This document shows, piece by piece, positions 33,161-43,194 of a stretch of DNA of 64,000 nucleotides. The notes under the pieces are model-generated. The model searched no databases and was not told the origin of the DNA. It saw only the letters and a program-made list of their open reading frames with translations. The DNA lies in the NCBI RefSeq assembly GCF_050920755.1, contig NZ_CP158480.1:1488001-1552000 (forward strand), given 5' to 3'. Every line of letters starts with the position of its first letter. Position 1 is the stretch's first letter. The position numbers and the translations under genes are program-made. This stretch comes from Oligella sp050920755. Lineage in GTDB: Bacteria; Pseudomonadota; Gammaproteobacteria; Burkholderiales; Burkholderiaceae_B.

Positions 33161-33811
33161 CTACTCGCGCTTAGAAATTACTTGATCCACAATACCGAAT
33201 GCCTTGGCCTGCTCAGGATCCATGTAGTGATCGCGCTCTGTATGTTCACGAATCACATCAATTGATTGACCGCTATGTTTAGCCAATAAATTATTCAAAC
33301 GATCGCGTAAACTTAAAATCTCGCGCGCCTGGATATCGATATCAGTGGCCTGACCCTGGGCACCGCCTAAAGGCTGGTGAATCATGATGCGAGAATTAGG
33401 TAGGCTATAACGCTTACCGGCTGCACCCGCATTCAGTAAAAACGCACCCATACTGGCAGCCAAACCGGTACACATGGTGGATACGTCAGGCTTAATAAAC
33501 TGCATCGTATCGTAAATCGCCAGACCGGCATACACCCCACCACCCGGTGAGTTGATGTAGAGCGAAATATCCTTGTTAGGATTTTCAGACTCAAGAAATA
33601 ATAACTGAGCCACGACCAGATTGGCCGTTTGATCATTGACCTGACCGACCATAAATACCACGCGCTCTTTCAGTAATCGTGAATAGATATCATAAGAGCG
33701 CTCGCCGCGACCCGATTGCTCCACCACCATGGGAATATAGCCGAGCCCGTGCGGGCGCACGGACTCGTCACCATGGATTGAAGCATAAAAATCAGTAAAC
33801 TGATGATTCAT
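33161..33811 (-). CDS. clpP: ATP-dependent Clp protease proteolytic subunit ClpP
   Basis: Serine protease forming the tetradecameric chamber for ClpX. 216 residues. Catalytic Ser in GLAASMGAFLL, His in SRIMIHQPLGGAQGQATD, and Asp in the C-terminal ERDHYMDPEQAK region. The substrate-binding ISLYINSPGGGVYAGLAIYD is present. Its ATG overlaps the tig stop by one base (TAATG), implying translational coupling. Confidence 0.99.
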   Translation of the reverse strand: MNHQFTDFYASIHGDESVRPHGLGYIPMVVEQSGRGERSYDIYSRLLKERVVFMVGQVNDQTANLVVAQLLFLESENPNKDISLYINSPGGGVYAGLAIYDTMQFIKPDVSTMCTGLAASMGAFLLNAGAAGKRYSLPNSRIMIHQPLGGAQGQATDIDIQAREILSLRDRLNNLLAKHSGQSIDVIREHTERDHYMDPEQAKAFGIVDQVISKRE

Positions 33812-35115
33812 TAAGCTTGTCCCATTAACTCTTTAAAAGGCACCTCTTGTTCAGTGACCTTGGCTTTAGATAAGATGAAATCGATCATATTATCCTCAAG
33901 CACTAAAGCCTCCAAACCGGCGCGCTGATTCTGGTCACTCAAGTAGTATGCAACAACCTCTTCAGGTTTTTCATAGTTTTGAGCAAACTCCTCAATGCGA
34001 GCACGAACCTGCTCAGGCGTCGCCTGTAATTTTTCCTGCTCAACAATTTCAGCCACTAACAGACCTAAACGCACACGACGCTCAGCTTCAGGCTTGAATG
34101 TCTCAGTAGGAATCTGAGAGAAATCGAAATCCTTCATACCCTGAGACGCAAACTCCTGGCGTAGGCTGTTAATACGCTCGTTAATCTCATTATTAACTAA
34201 GGCGGTCGGCACTTCAAAATCAGTGGCATTTACCAATGCATCTAAGACATTAGACTTGGTACGTTGTAATAAGCGGTTATTACCCTCGCGCTTGATATTA
34301 GCAAGAATTTCTTCGCGTAGCTTAGCTACATCACCGTCTTCCTGACCCAAAGACTTGGCAAAGTCGGCATCAACTTCCGGTAATTCAGGCGCAGCGACTT
34401 CCTTAACCTTAATCGTAAACTCGGCAGTTTTACCGGCGACTTCCTGACCTTGATAATCCTCAGGGAAGTTTAATTCAAAGGTCTTTTCCTCGCCGGCCTT
34501 AAGACCCTTGGCCGCTTCCTCGAACTCGGGCAACATCATGCCGCGACCTAATACAAAGTTAAAGTCCTCAGCCTTACCGCCTTGGAACTCCTCGCCGTCG
34601 ATTTTACCGACGAAATCAACTAATAAACGGTCACCGTCCTGAGCGGCACGACCCTCTTCGGGCTTGTACTCGGCACGCTGCTCACGCAAAATCGCTAAAG
34701 TGTCTTCAAGCTGCTGCTCACCGATGTCGCTGGTGTACTTAGTCACTTCAATCTCAGCCAACTCAGGGATCGCTACGGTAGGAAATACTTCGAATTTAGC
34801 AGTAAAGGCTAATTTACCCTCTTCCTGCCCAGCTTCGCTGTCAACAATTTCAGGAAGACCCGCAACACGTAGGTCGGCTTCTTTGATAACCTTATCAAAC
34901 TCTTCACCTACACGCTTATTAATCACATCATAACGAATGCTTGGGCCGTGTGAGCGCTCAACCACCGCTAAAGGGGCTTTACCCGGACGGAATCCATCGA
35001 CTTTGACCTTACGGGCTACTTTTTGTAATTCCTTTTTTACTTCTGCCTCGATAGCATCAAGTGATAAAACTAGATCTACTTGACGAGCCAGGCCTTCAAG
35101 AGTTTGAACTTCCAT
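33811..35115 (-). CDS. tig: trigger factor (ribosome-associated chaperone)
   Basis: Binds ribosomes at the exit tunnel and helps nascent chains fold. 434 residues. Ribosome-binding N-terminal domain with VDGFRPGKAPLAVVER (signature near 42-57), central FKBP-type PPIase domain (DGDRLLVDFVGKIDGEEFQGG, LNFPEDYQGQEVAGKTAEFTIKV), and helical C-terminal domain. First gene of tig-clpP-clpX. Confidence 0.98.
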   Translation of the reverse strand: MEVQTLEGLARQVDLVLSLDAIEAEVKKELQKVARKVKVDGFRPGKAPLAVVERSHGPSIRYDVINKRVGEEFDKVIKEADLRVAGLPEIVDSEAGQEEGKLAFTAKFEVFPTVAIPELAEIEVTKYTSDIGEQQLEDTLAILREQRAEYKPEEGRAAQDGDRLLVDFVGKIDGEEFQGGKAEDFNFVLGRGMMLPEFEEAAKGLKAGEEKTFELNFPEDYQGQEVAGKTAEFTIKVKEVAAPELPEVDADFAKSLGQEDGDVAKLREEILANIKREGNNRLLQRTKSNVLDALVNATDFEVPTALVNNEINERINSLRQEFASQGMKDFDFSQIPTETFKPEAERRVRLGLLVAEIVEQEKLQATPEQVRARIEEFAQNYEKPEEVVAYYLSDQNQRAGLEALVLEDNMIDFILSKAKVTEQEVPFKELMGQA

Positions 35116-35158
35116 TGTATTTCAACCTTTATTCTATGGTTTGACTAATATTTATAAA

Positions 35159-35186
35159 ATTTTAACCCTATATTCTACCTTGTAAA
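35159..35186 (-). promoter_or_regulatory. possible promoter of tig-clpP-clpX
   Basis: On the minus strand, -35 TTTACA (35181-35186) and -10 TAAAAT (35159-35164), 16 nt apart, about 45 nt before the tig start. No sigma-32 match was seen here. Confidence 0.45.
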
Positions 35187-35266
35187 TGCAGAAAAGGGCT
35201 ACAAATCCCACACTAAATGTCTAAAACATCCGGGATCGGTAAATGAATCCGAGACACTAAAAATCA

Positions 35267-35422
35267 CTAGAAGCGCAGTCCGCCCCCAATGCCGACTCCG
35301 ATACCGCTACTGCTGCTGCCGCCAATACCTACGCTACCACCCATACCCACGCCGGCGCTTTGGCTGCTACACGCACTAAGAACTAAGAGGGCTGCGATAA
35401 GTGAATACTTAATCAACTTCAT
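35267..35422 (-). CDS. 51-residue glycine-rich lipoprotein
   Basis: A small gene: 52 codons including stop, with a very good Shine-Dalgarno GGAGG five to six nt before ATG. The N-terminus MKLIKYSLIAALLVLSAC is a lipoprotein signal with lipobox LSAC; the Cys is residue 18. The mature 34 residues are almost only Gly, Ser, Val and Ile in a GVGMGGSVGIGG pattern and end GGGLRF. The C-terminal Phe resembles outer-membrane protein ends, but the protein is too short to be a barrel. Not recognised; function unknown. Confidence 0.75.
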   Translation of the reverse strand: MKLIKYSLIAALLVLSACSSQSAGVGMGGSVGIGGSSSSGIGVGIGGGLRF

Positions 35423-35653
35423 TTTATCCTCCGGATAGAAAACTGATTATCGCATTGTCAATCATTGGATATGTATTGATTTTTAACATGTAGGAGAATG
35501 CAACATTGTAATTTTCTGTGTAAAATGCTTGTAAGATTGGCGCAAGATTTATAGCGTATGATAAATCGATATGCCGGTCTTCTTTTGCTATATTGTAGTG
35601 ATTATCCGGTTATCAATACTGACCACACATTTTAGAGAGATATGGGAGTTTTT

Positions 35654-36103
35654 ATGAGTGAAAATCAAGTGGACCCTACACAAAGTACCGCTGCATCGAC
35701 TGAGGATCAGGATGTACTTCAGGCAATGCCTAAAAAGACATTATTCAGTAACGGCACCTTTGTGATTGCGCTGATTGTTTTTTCTTTATTTATTGCTTTA
35801 ATTACTTGGTCTGTCAGCTTTTTATCGATGTTCTTCGGTGCGGTCGGTGCCTTGATTATGGCTGCCAAAAACTGTCTCTGCAATGACAGTGAGCTACGCT
35901 TTGCTCAGGTCGGTAGCGATTGTTGTCGCCTCAGCGATGAGAACTTTGCCTATCTGGCCGTACGTGCCGTGATCGGTATGCTCACCGGTACAGCGCTATA
36001 CCTGATTGCTTTTCAGGACGTTGCTGCGCCATGGGCTGCGATTGCTGCCTTAAGCATGTTTGGCGGTTTAGTTTTTGACCGTCTACTATTCGGTCGCAAG
36101 TAA
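35654..36103 (+). CDS. small inner-membrane protein of unknown function
   Basis: Not recognised. 149 residues. A polar Gln/Thr/Ser-rich N-terminus of about 30 residues is followed by hydrophobic stretches near 34-54, 56-70, 100-117 and 122-140. A Cys-rich polar loop between (NCLCNDSELRFAQVGSDCCRLSDE) suggests metal or disulfide chemistry, but this is not shown. ATG at 35654 is preferred to one four codons upstream because GGGAG lies 5 nt before it. Monocistronic, ended by a strong terminator. Confidence 0.8.
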   Translation: MSENQVDPTQSTAASTEDQDVLQAMPKKTLFSNGTFVIALIVFSLFIALITWSVSFLSMFFGAVGALIMAAKNCLCNDSELRFAQVGSDCCRLSDENFAYLAVRAVIGMLTGTALYLIAFQDVAAPWAAIAALSMFGGLVFDRLLFGRK

Positions 36104-36141
36104 TTTGTTTTTGTGCCTTTATAGGCACTTATTGACCACCT

Positions 36142-36190
36142 AGCCGATTATCACCGCCCCACTTCCGGGCTTCCTGATAATCGGCTTTTT
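36142..36190 (+). terminator. intrinsic terminator after the small membrane protein
   Basis: An 11-bp perfect stem (AGCCGATTATC with GATAATCGGCT), with a GC-rich loop of 23 nt, then five T. Confidence 0.9.
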
Positions 36191-36217
36191 ATTCTGCAAA
36201 TATCAATCGACCCATAG

Positions 36218-39200
36218 CTATTCCAAAATAATCGGAGCCGCTTGATTTTGAGCCTTATCCGGCACCAATTCGACAGGCTTGGTGTGCAATTCAATCACCT
36301 TCAGTTCACCGGCTTGTTGTTCAATATCCCCGCTATCTTCTTTTGCGGGAGGTGCCGGCGGAGCGATTCTTGAGTCAGACTCCACGACCTTAGGATTGGG
36401 CTCACTGCTTTTAAGCTTTTCAATAGGCACCCCATCAATATGAATATCATCCAAGGTACCGCTCACCTTAAAACGCTGAGTTAAACCCCGCTCTAAGGGA
36501 CTGCGCAATAGCCATTGTGATAAAAAAGCCGCGACACCGACGGCCGGATTAACCAAGACACCGGTTAACACCGCCGCGCCACTAATATCCAGATGAGGCA
36601 CTGCCACCACATCCAAATCAATCGCTTCCGTTTTTAAATTACCCTGCCCCTGTGCCACAATAGCGAGTAAAGGACTATCTAACCTCAAGTCCGGCAACCA
36701 TAATAAATTATTTTTCAGACCTAAATGAAAGCGTAAATAGCTGTAATTAATAGCATTCTCACCCTCGGAGCTGAAAATCTTATGCAATTCGGGCAATTTA
36801 CTTAAAGCCTGCAAGGATAATAAAGACAAAATACGTGTTGCCCCATTACCGACGTTATTGATATGACCGTCACGCAACACACCCAGCACGTTTAACTCCA
36901 ACTGATCACTTTCAAAATTCAACACGTCCCGGACTTGCAGACTGCCTTGAATATCACCATGACCGGTCAGTAAATCCTCACCTAGCGCTAAAGCATCTAA
37001 TAAGGTACCGGTGTTTAAGACATTAATATTAAAATTTAAATCTGCATTCAGCTTATCTTGTGCTTGACGCAAATAAGCAGCACCAAATAGATGCACCTTA
37101 TCTTCCCGAACGGATAGTTTATCCAAACGCCAATTGTGCTTATCCTCAGCTTCCCCCTGAGCTTCCAGATTTGCAACGTGATACTTATAAAAGGCCAGAT
37201 TATTTACTTTTAAATTTAAACTATTTAGCTTCCAGGGACTTTCTGCGGCACTTTTAATCACGGCTTTGCCGTCAGCGGAGGCTTTCTTAGTCTGTAAAGC
37301 GCCGACTGGTTCATTAAGGCGCCAATAAAAATGCTTAAGGTCGGCATTAACATCATAAAGACCCTTGGCCGTATTGCTTTCCTGTAGTCTCAGCTGTCCC
37401 TCAATAGTGGGACCGGACAATTGTAACGGGAGATTTTTAAAACTTTGCAACTCACTACGAATACGCACATCCGCTAAATTAAAACCACCAATCAAAAGCT
37501 CCTTTGTGCCTATATCAAAGCCGCTCACTATGGGTGCTGCATCGCCACTATCAGCAAAGCCGAAGCGCTCAATCCAGTCCGTTAAGGACGTCACCTCAAT
37601 TTTATCGATTTGACCATGGAAATGCAGACCACGTTCCGGTAAAACCGGCGTCTCGCTAAAAGCAACTGCGCCACGTCTAAAGGCTAAGCTCTGATTATTT
37701 TTATGGCTTAAAAATTCGCTATTTAATTGCACGGCCTTTTTATCATACTGAGCACTGATGCGATCGATTAACTGATTGCCATCTTGAGCGCGACGACGTT
37801 GCCATTGTATAGATAAAGGCGCTTGCTGCTGTGCCGCTTTAATGTACAGTCCGGGATAATTAATTGAAAGACCCACTAAGTTACTTTGCAGCGTTGCATC
37901 AAAGGCATCATTTTCCAAAAACTGCAGCTTAAATTCATACGGCGTGAGCCCCTTTAGCTGACGTAAGCCCTGCAGTGGATAATAGGCATAGATGCCCTCA
38001 CCGCTTAGTTTCCCGTTCATACTGAAAGCATGACCGGCACGTCCGATATCGCCGTGTAATTGCACCGGGCCACCGAGCAATTGAGCATTGACATTTTCTA
38101 CCGTCAAATAGCGCTCATTAAAGGATAAGCTACCGTTTATGGCCGTGGCCATAGGAAAAGCAGAATTCAGTCTGAAGCGACCATCCTGTGCATACAGCGT
38201 CCCCTTAATTGTGGAACTATCCATATCATTTAGAGGAATGCCTATGTCCAACGAGGCTCGTAATTCGCCATTCGCCTCACTTTCATCCAGCACATGGTTT
38301 AATAAAGCACTGAGCGGCGTTTCTTTCATTAAGCCCAGAAATTGTTCAGCCGAGCTCTCGGCCACGGCGCTGATTTGCAGATTCGTATCCTGCTCTAAGG
38401 AATTAATATTGGCATGCAAATTATCATAAACAACGCTTTTCTCGCCGGCCTTATTATTCATCCAGCCGCGATTGGCATCAACGATAATATCATCGTTTAA
38501 AAATTGAAAGGTACCCTGCTCCATATGCAGCACCGGCCATTTATCAGCTTTGGCCTGATGATGAAAATCCAGCGCCATCTCCTTAAAACGGGCAATAATC
38601 CGATTTACACCGGATTGCGGATGACATCCGTAAGGATAGTGGTCGGCTAAACCGTCAATTTCAAAATAGCCATGTTCCAAAGTGCCGTTAAGAAAGGCAC
38701 CATCTAACCAATCCAAGGCATCCTTTTCGATCACTTTAGGTAAAAAGCGCGGCAGATAGGAAGCCTCTAGATGCTGAATTTCACCGGATAACTGCAGATG
38801 TCCGCTGACTCGCTCCGGTACAGCATGCCAACTACCCTGCGCCTTGATACGTACATTCGGATCGTCCACCAACAGCTCCTGCACCGATAACACAGGCAGA
38901 GCCGCATCATCCAGTTCATAGGAGCCGTTTATAGATAATTGCGCTAAATTAAAATCATGACGAAAATGATTCGTCTCATGAAGTCGGACATTTTCCAAGA
39001 AGGCCTGAAAATGAATCGGCGCATGCTGATGACCATACACGGTAAAAACAGCCAAAACATCGGCCACATCACCATTTAAGCTTAAATCAACACGTTCAGC
39101 CTGAGCTTGGGGCATAGAGAAATCAGTTAGTTGCAGGAAGGCTTCAAAACGCTCCCAAAAGCCATGATTCAATTGCGCCTTTAAATCGAATTGCCGCACC

Positions 39201-40099
39201 ACCACCTGCTCAATCCGGTAATGCTCCAAAGTCAGTGGGAACAACTGCCCAGGCACCATTTCACGTGCATGTAAATTTAAGTAGCCTGATACAGCACGGT
39301 TTTTATCCGCTTCAAAGCCACTATAATCAATCAGATTATCAATGACAATATCATGTGCTGAGACTTGATCCGCCTGCAGCAGCAGTTCACTTTTAATGCG
39401 CTTATCATCGACGGTCACTGTTGCTTCTTTAAATAAGAGCTCAAAATCAAAAGTTGAGTTGTCTGTGGAAGCGTCACTTACGCTTAACTTTAAATTTTCA
39501 ACTGAGGCCCTTTTGATCCAGTGAAAAAGCTTATCCTGCTGTAATAGATTAATTTGCTCACTAAAATCCCGGGTCAGATAATTACTGAGTGCAGCAATAA
39601 AGGTAGCACTCTCCGGATCACTCTGTTCATAAGCCGTTTCAGGTAATTTACTGAAACTCACCTGCGCCATCGGTAAACGATGCTGCCCTATCCACACATC
39701 ACCAGCGCTATCAATAAATACCGGCAAGTGAGAATTAATCAAACTGACACTGAGCAGATCACCCTTCCAAAAACTTAGCCTCGGCTCTACAGAAAGCCGC
39801 ACTTCTTCAACTGAAGCCGCAGGCAAAGCCAGGGTTGCGTGATTTTTTTCCGGCTCTCTAAAATAAATATCACTCAGCACAAGTCGGGGCTTAATACCGT
39901 CCCAACCCAGCGACAGGCCTCCAAATTCGATCGGCATGCCGGTATGCTTTTGTACCATGGTCTGAATCGGTTCACGCCATTGCTCCAAACGCGGTCCTAC
40001 ATAACTCACCAGAACAATGCTGACAAGCAGCAAAAGCCCGACAGTTACCGCAATCAGGTAGCTTGTAAAGCGCAATAGTTTAGAAAAAATCCTCTTCAA
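36218..40099 (-). CDS. yhdP: YhdP family AsmA-like envelope protein
   Basis: Very large inner-membrane-anchored protein of the AsmA-like group; in E. coli YhdP with TamB and YdbH carries phospholipid toward the outer membrane. 1293 residues against 1266 in E. coli. One N-terminal transmembrane helix (about 12-33) precedes VGPRLEQWREPIQTMVQKHTGMPIEFGGLSLGWDGIKPRLVLSDI, the family's signature opening. A long beta-rich periplasmic body follows, with the conserved C-terminal DLDVVAVPHLDISGAAVLTGVLVNPAVGVAAFLSQWLL and LTQRFKVSGTLDDI. The Pro/Glu-rich tail of about 70 residues is less typical. Divergent from glnE. Confidence 0.93.
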   Translation of the reverse strand: MKRIFSKLLRFTSYLIAVTVGLLLLVSIVLVSYVGPRLEQWREPIQTMVQKHTGMPIEFGGLSLGWDGIKPRLVLSDIYFREPEKNHATLALPAASVEEVRLSVEPRLSFWKGDLLSVSLINSHLPVFIDSAGDVWIGQHRLPMAQVSFSKLPETAYEQSDPESATFIAALSNYLTRDFSEQINLLQQDKLFHWIKRASVENLKLSVSDASTDNSTFDFELLFKEATVTVDDKRIKSELLLQADQVSAHDIVIDNLIDYSGFEADKNRAVSGYLNLHAREMVPGQLFPLTLEHYRIEQVVVRQFDLKAQLNHGFWERFEAFLQLTDFSMPQAQAERVDLSLNGDVADVLAVFTVYGHQHAPIHFQAFLENVRLHETNHFRHDFNLAQLSINGSYELDDAALPVLSVQELLVDDPNVRIKAQGSWHAVPERVSGHLQLSGEIQHLEASYLPRFLPKVIEKDALDWLDGAFLNGTLEHGYFEIDGLADHYPYGCHPQSGVNRIIARFKEMALDFHHQAKADKWPVLHMEQGTFQFLNDDIIVDANRGWMNNKAGEKSVVYDNLHANINSLEQDTNLQISAVAESSAEQFLGLMKETPLSALLNHVLDESEANGELRASLDIGIPLNDMDSSTIKGTLYAQDGRFRLNSAFPMATAINGSLSFNERYLTVENVNAQLLGGPVQLHGDIGRAGHAFSMNGKLSGEGIYAYYPLQGLRQLKGLTPYEFKLQFLENDAFDATLQSNLVGLSINYPGLYIKAAQQQAPLSIQWQRRRAQDGNQLIDRISAQYDKKAVQLNSEFLSHKNNQSLAFRRGAVAFSETPVLPERGLHFHGQIDKIEVTSLTDWIERFGFADSGDAAPIVSGFDIGTKELLIGGFNLADVRIRSELQSFKNLPLQLSGPTIEGQLRLQESNTAKGLYDVNADLKHFYWRLNEPVGALQTKKASADGKAVIKSAAESPWKLNSLNLKVNNLAFYKYHVANLEAQGEAEDKHNWRLDKLSVREDKVHLFGAAYLRQAQDKLNADLNFNINVLNTGTLLDALALGEDLLTGHGDIQGSLQVRDVLNFESDQLELNVLGVLRDGHINNVGNGATRILSLLSLQALSKLPELHKIFSSEGENAINYSYLRFHLGLKNNLLWLPDLRLDSPLLAIVAQGQGNLKTEAIDLDVVAVPHLDISGAAVLTGVLVNPAVGVAAFLSQWLLRSPLERGLTQRFKVSGTLDDIHIDGVPIEKLKSSEPNPKVVESDSRIAPPAPPAKEDSGDIEQQAGELKVIELHTKPVELVPDKAQNQAAPIILE

Positions 40100-40209
40100 A
40101 GCCGACTCTTAAGTTCCAAGATAATTTATACAGAACGCTAATCATACTGCAGATTGTCGTAAAGCTTAATATTATATGCTAGTGAGATCCGTTTTTAAAA
40201 AGCATCACC

Positions 40210-43188
40210 ATGAACCCAGAGCAAAGCAACCCCCATTTATTGATCGAAAAAGCCGCCAAATGGTCACAATACCTCACTAATCGTTTAAACGCTGAAAAGG
40301 ACTTCGGCGAGCGTTTAGCCTTGGATATTCAATCGCCGCTATTACCTGAAACGGTTGATAGCTGGTTAAAGGATGCCTTTGGTGAATTACAAACATTGTC
40401 GGAAAATGACTATGAGTTATTAAAAAATGGCGATATTCGTGATATCAGGGCAAATAATCGCATTGCAGAGCTCCTCGCTATCGATCATTGCAAAAGCGTG
40501 TTACGCAAAGCAAGAAAGCGTGTTTTTTGCACCCTTGCCGTCAGGGATATTGGTGCGTTGGCTGAGCTTGAAGAAGTACTGGTTGCGATTAGCTACTTTG
40601 CCGATGTAGCCGTACAAATCACCTATCGTGCAGCCATGCTGCAGTTTATCACTCGCCACGGCATACCGCTTGATCCGCAAAGCGGTGAAGCGCTGGATAT
40701 GCTGATTATCGGCATGGGTAAGCTGGGCGGTAAGGAGTTAAATGTCTCTTCCGATATTGATTTGGTTATGCTCTACCCCGTTGAGGGACAGACGGTTGCC
40801 AATGCGCAGGAACGCTCAATCAGTCATCACGAATTCTATACCAAAGTAACCCAACGCATTGCGAATATTCTCTCCGAGCACACGGCCGATGGCTTTGTTT
40901 TTCGATGTGATTTACGTTTACGTCCTGATGGGGGCGGCAGTGCTTTGGCTTGGAGCTTGGAGGCGCTCAGAAATTATTTATTAAAGCAAGGACGTGAATG
41001 GGAGCGCTATGCATGGCTAAAAGCTCGTGCCATTCCGATAAAAGCTTTTAATGACAGTCGCGATCAACATTTTCTACAGCAGTTCCTAAGCATTCAATCA
41101 CCTTTTGTATTCAGAAAATACTTTGATTTTGATACCTTGGCGGCGCTGCGTAGTTTGCGTGAGCAAATTCGTGAGGATTGGCATCATCGCAGCAATAACC
41201 GTGGCATTGTCAGAAGTCATGACAATATCAAATTGGGCGAAGGCGGCATTCGTGAGATTGAATTTATTGTGCAATTAGCCCAATTAGTCCGTGGCGGTCA
41301 AATGCCCTCACTCCGACAGGCAAGCTTTTTTAAAGCACTGGATGCGGAATTGCAGGCAGGTATTATTGATGAGAATGAAGAGCAAATGTTGCAGGAAGCC
41401 TATCGTTTCTTAAGACGCATTGAGCATTTGCTGCAATACAAAACCGATCAACAAACGCATTTATTGCCGCAGAACACAGAGGAATTAGCGCATTTAGCAT
41501 CTTTATTTGATTTAAGCTTAAATGAATTCGACACAAAGCTGCAACAATACCGAGACGATGTCAGTCGTGTGTTTAAAGCTGCTTTTCGAATTGTGGGTGT
41601 AGAAAGCGAAGCGGATGCCGAATCAGCGGCGGAATCAAGCTCGGAAACGAAATCTGAAGTCGGCCCCGACATCAACCCAGGCACTGACCCTGAGACGCCG
41701 CTCACCGAAGCAGCGGTGCCAGAAGACATGGCTGAGTCCGAACAACAGGAGTTCGCACGCGCCTTTGAAGATATTGCTTTTATTACGGCGATTGAGCCGA
41801 TGCTGAATAGCTTGCAGCAAAACTATCGTATCAAAAATCTTAATGAGCAAGCTAAAAACCGATTGAATTCCCTGCTTCCTAAAATGATTAAAGCGGTTAG
41901 CAAAGCCAAGCAGCCTGTAAATACCTTTTCCCGCTTAATGGATTTGGTTGAAAATGTGGTACAGCGCAGTTCCTATATGGCACTGCTGGATGAATATCCC
42001 GAGGTACTCGGCAGAATTATCCGTATGCTTGACATCAGTCCCTGGATTGCGGACTATATCACCCGCAACCCGATTGTGCTGGATAAACTGATTGACTGGC
42101 AGGAGTTATTGGAGCCCATCGATATTGACAGCATTATGGAGCAGCTGCAATTAGATTTAGATGCCAGTTTGTTGGAGGATGGAAGCCCCGATATGGAGTT
42201 GCAGATGAATCTCATGCGCGATCTTAAAAAGCAAATCACCTTTCAGCTCTTGGCGCAGGATATTGAAGGCATTATTACCGTCGAACATTTAGCCGACATC
42301 CTATCGTTACTGGCGGATCGTTTATTAGCAGAAAGTATGCGCCGGGTGTGGCCCTTGGTTTGCCAACGCTATGACAGTAGCAGTATGCCGCAGCAACCAA
42401 AATTTGCCGTTATTTCCTATGGTCGCTTAGGGGGTAAGGAGCTGGGCTATGTATCGGATCTCGATTTGGTATTTTTATTTGATGATGCTTCGGTGCAAGG
42501 TATAGAAATTTATACCCGTTTTGCCCGTCGCTTAACCAATTGGCTCAGCACCATGACCTCCTCCGGTCGTCTCTATGATATTGATACACGCCTTAGGCCG
42601 GACGGTAATGCCGGATTATTGGCAGTATCAATTGACGGTTTTGAGAATTATCAGCTACACTCGGCTTGGCTATGGGAGCATCAGGCCCTAACCCGTGCTC
42701 GTTTTACCGCCGGTGATGAAAGTATCGGCCGACGATTTGAAGACTTAAGAAAATCCATCTTGATACGTAAGCGCGACTTAGCTACACTTAAGCAAGGCAT
42801 TGTCGATATGCGGCAACGTATCCATGAGGGCTATCCTAACCACAGTGTTTTTTTTGATCTGAAGCACGATCAAGGCGGTATGGTGGATATCGAGTTTATT
42901 ACTCAATATATTGTGCTCGCCTATAGTCACCAATATCCTGAATTGATTAAAAACTTGGGTAATATCACCTTAATAAAAATGGCCGGTGATTACGGTCTTT
43001 TACCTGAGCCTTTAGCCCATCAGGTCGCCGATATTTACCGAGTGTATCGTGCCAAACAGCATAGTTTACGCTTACAAGGCGACGATCGTGCCCGTACTGA
43101 ACCGCAATCCATGAAAAATGAGCGTGAGGCTGTTATTGAGCTTTGGAATAGCGTCTTTCCAAAGGCTAAAAAGTTTAATCGGAGTTAA
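40210..43188 (+). CDS. glnE: bifunctional glutamine synthetase adenylyltransferase/deadenylase
   Basis: Switches glutamine synthetase off and on by adding or removing AMP. 992 residues against 946 in E. coli. Two nucleotidyltransferase domains: the N-terminal one with MLIIGMGKLGGKELNVSSDIDLVMLY and RPDGGGSALAWSLEALRNY; the C-terminal one with FAVISYGRLGGKELGYVSDLDLVFLF and TRLRPDGNAGLLAVSI. Between them, about residues 463-515, lies an acidic Ser/Glu/Pro-rich insertion that explains most of the extra length. Divergent from yhdP, as in other Burkholderiales. Confidence 0.97.
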   Translation: MNPEQSNPHLLIEKAAKWSQYLTNRLNAEKDFGERLALDIQSPLLPETVDSWLKDAFGELQTLSENDYELLKNGDIRDIRANNRIAELLAIDHCKSVLRKARKRVFCTLAVRDIGALAELEEVLVAISYFADVAVQITYRAAMLQFITRHGIPLDPQSGEALDMLIIGMGKLGGKELNVSSDIDLVMLYPVEGQTVANAQERSISHHEFYTKVTQRIANILSEHTADGFVFRCDLRLRPDGGGSALAWSLEALRNYLLKQGREWERYAWLKARAIPIKAFNDSRDQHFLQQFLSIQSPFVFRKYFDFDTLAALRSLREQIREDWHHRSNNRGIVRSHDNIKLGEGGIREIEFIVQLAQLVRGGQMPSLRQASFFKALDAELQAGIIDENEEQMLQEAYRFLRRIEHLLQYKTDQQTHLLPQNTEELAHLASLFDLSLNEFDTKLQQYRDDVSRVFKAAFRIVGVESEADAESAAESSSETKSEVGPDINPGTDPETPLTEAAVPEDMAESEQQEFARAFEDIAFITAIEPMLNSLQQNYRIKNLNEQAKNRLNSLLPKMIKAVSKAKQPVNTFSRLMDLVENVVQRSSYMALLDEYPEVLGRIIRMLDISPWIADYITRNPIVLDKLIDWQELLEPIDIDSIMEQLQLDLDASLLEDGSPDMELQMNLMRDLKKQITFQLLAQDIEGIITVEHLADILSLLADRLLAESMRRVWPLVCQRYDSSSMPQQPKFAVISYGRLGGKELGYVSDLDLVFLFDDASVQGIEIYTRFARRLTNWLSTMTSSGRLYDIDTRLRPDGNAGLLAVSIDGFENYQLHSAWLWEHQALTRARFTAGDESIGRRFEDLRKSILIRKRDLATLKQGIVDMRQRIHEGYPNHSVFFDLKHDQGGMVDIEFITQYIVLAYSHQYPELIKNLGNITLIKMAGDYGLLPEPLAHQVADIYRVYRAKQHSLRLQGDDRARTEPQSMKNEREAVIELWNSVFPKAKKFNRS

Positions 43189-43194
43189 GTTCTA

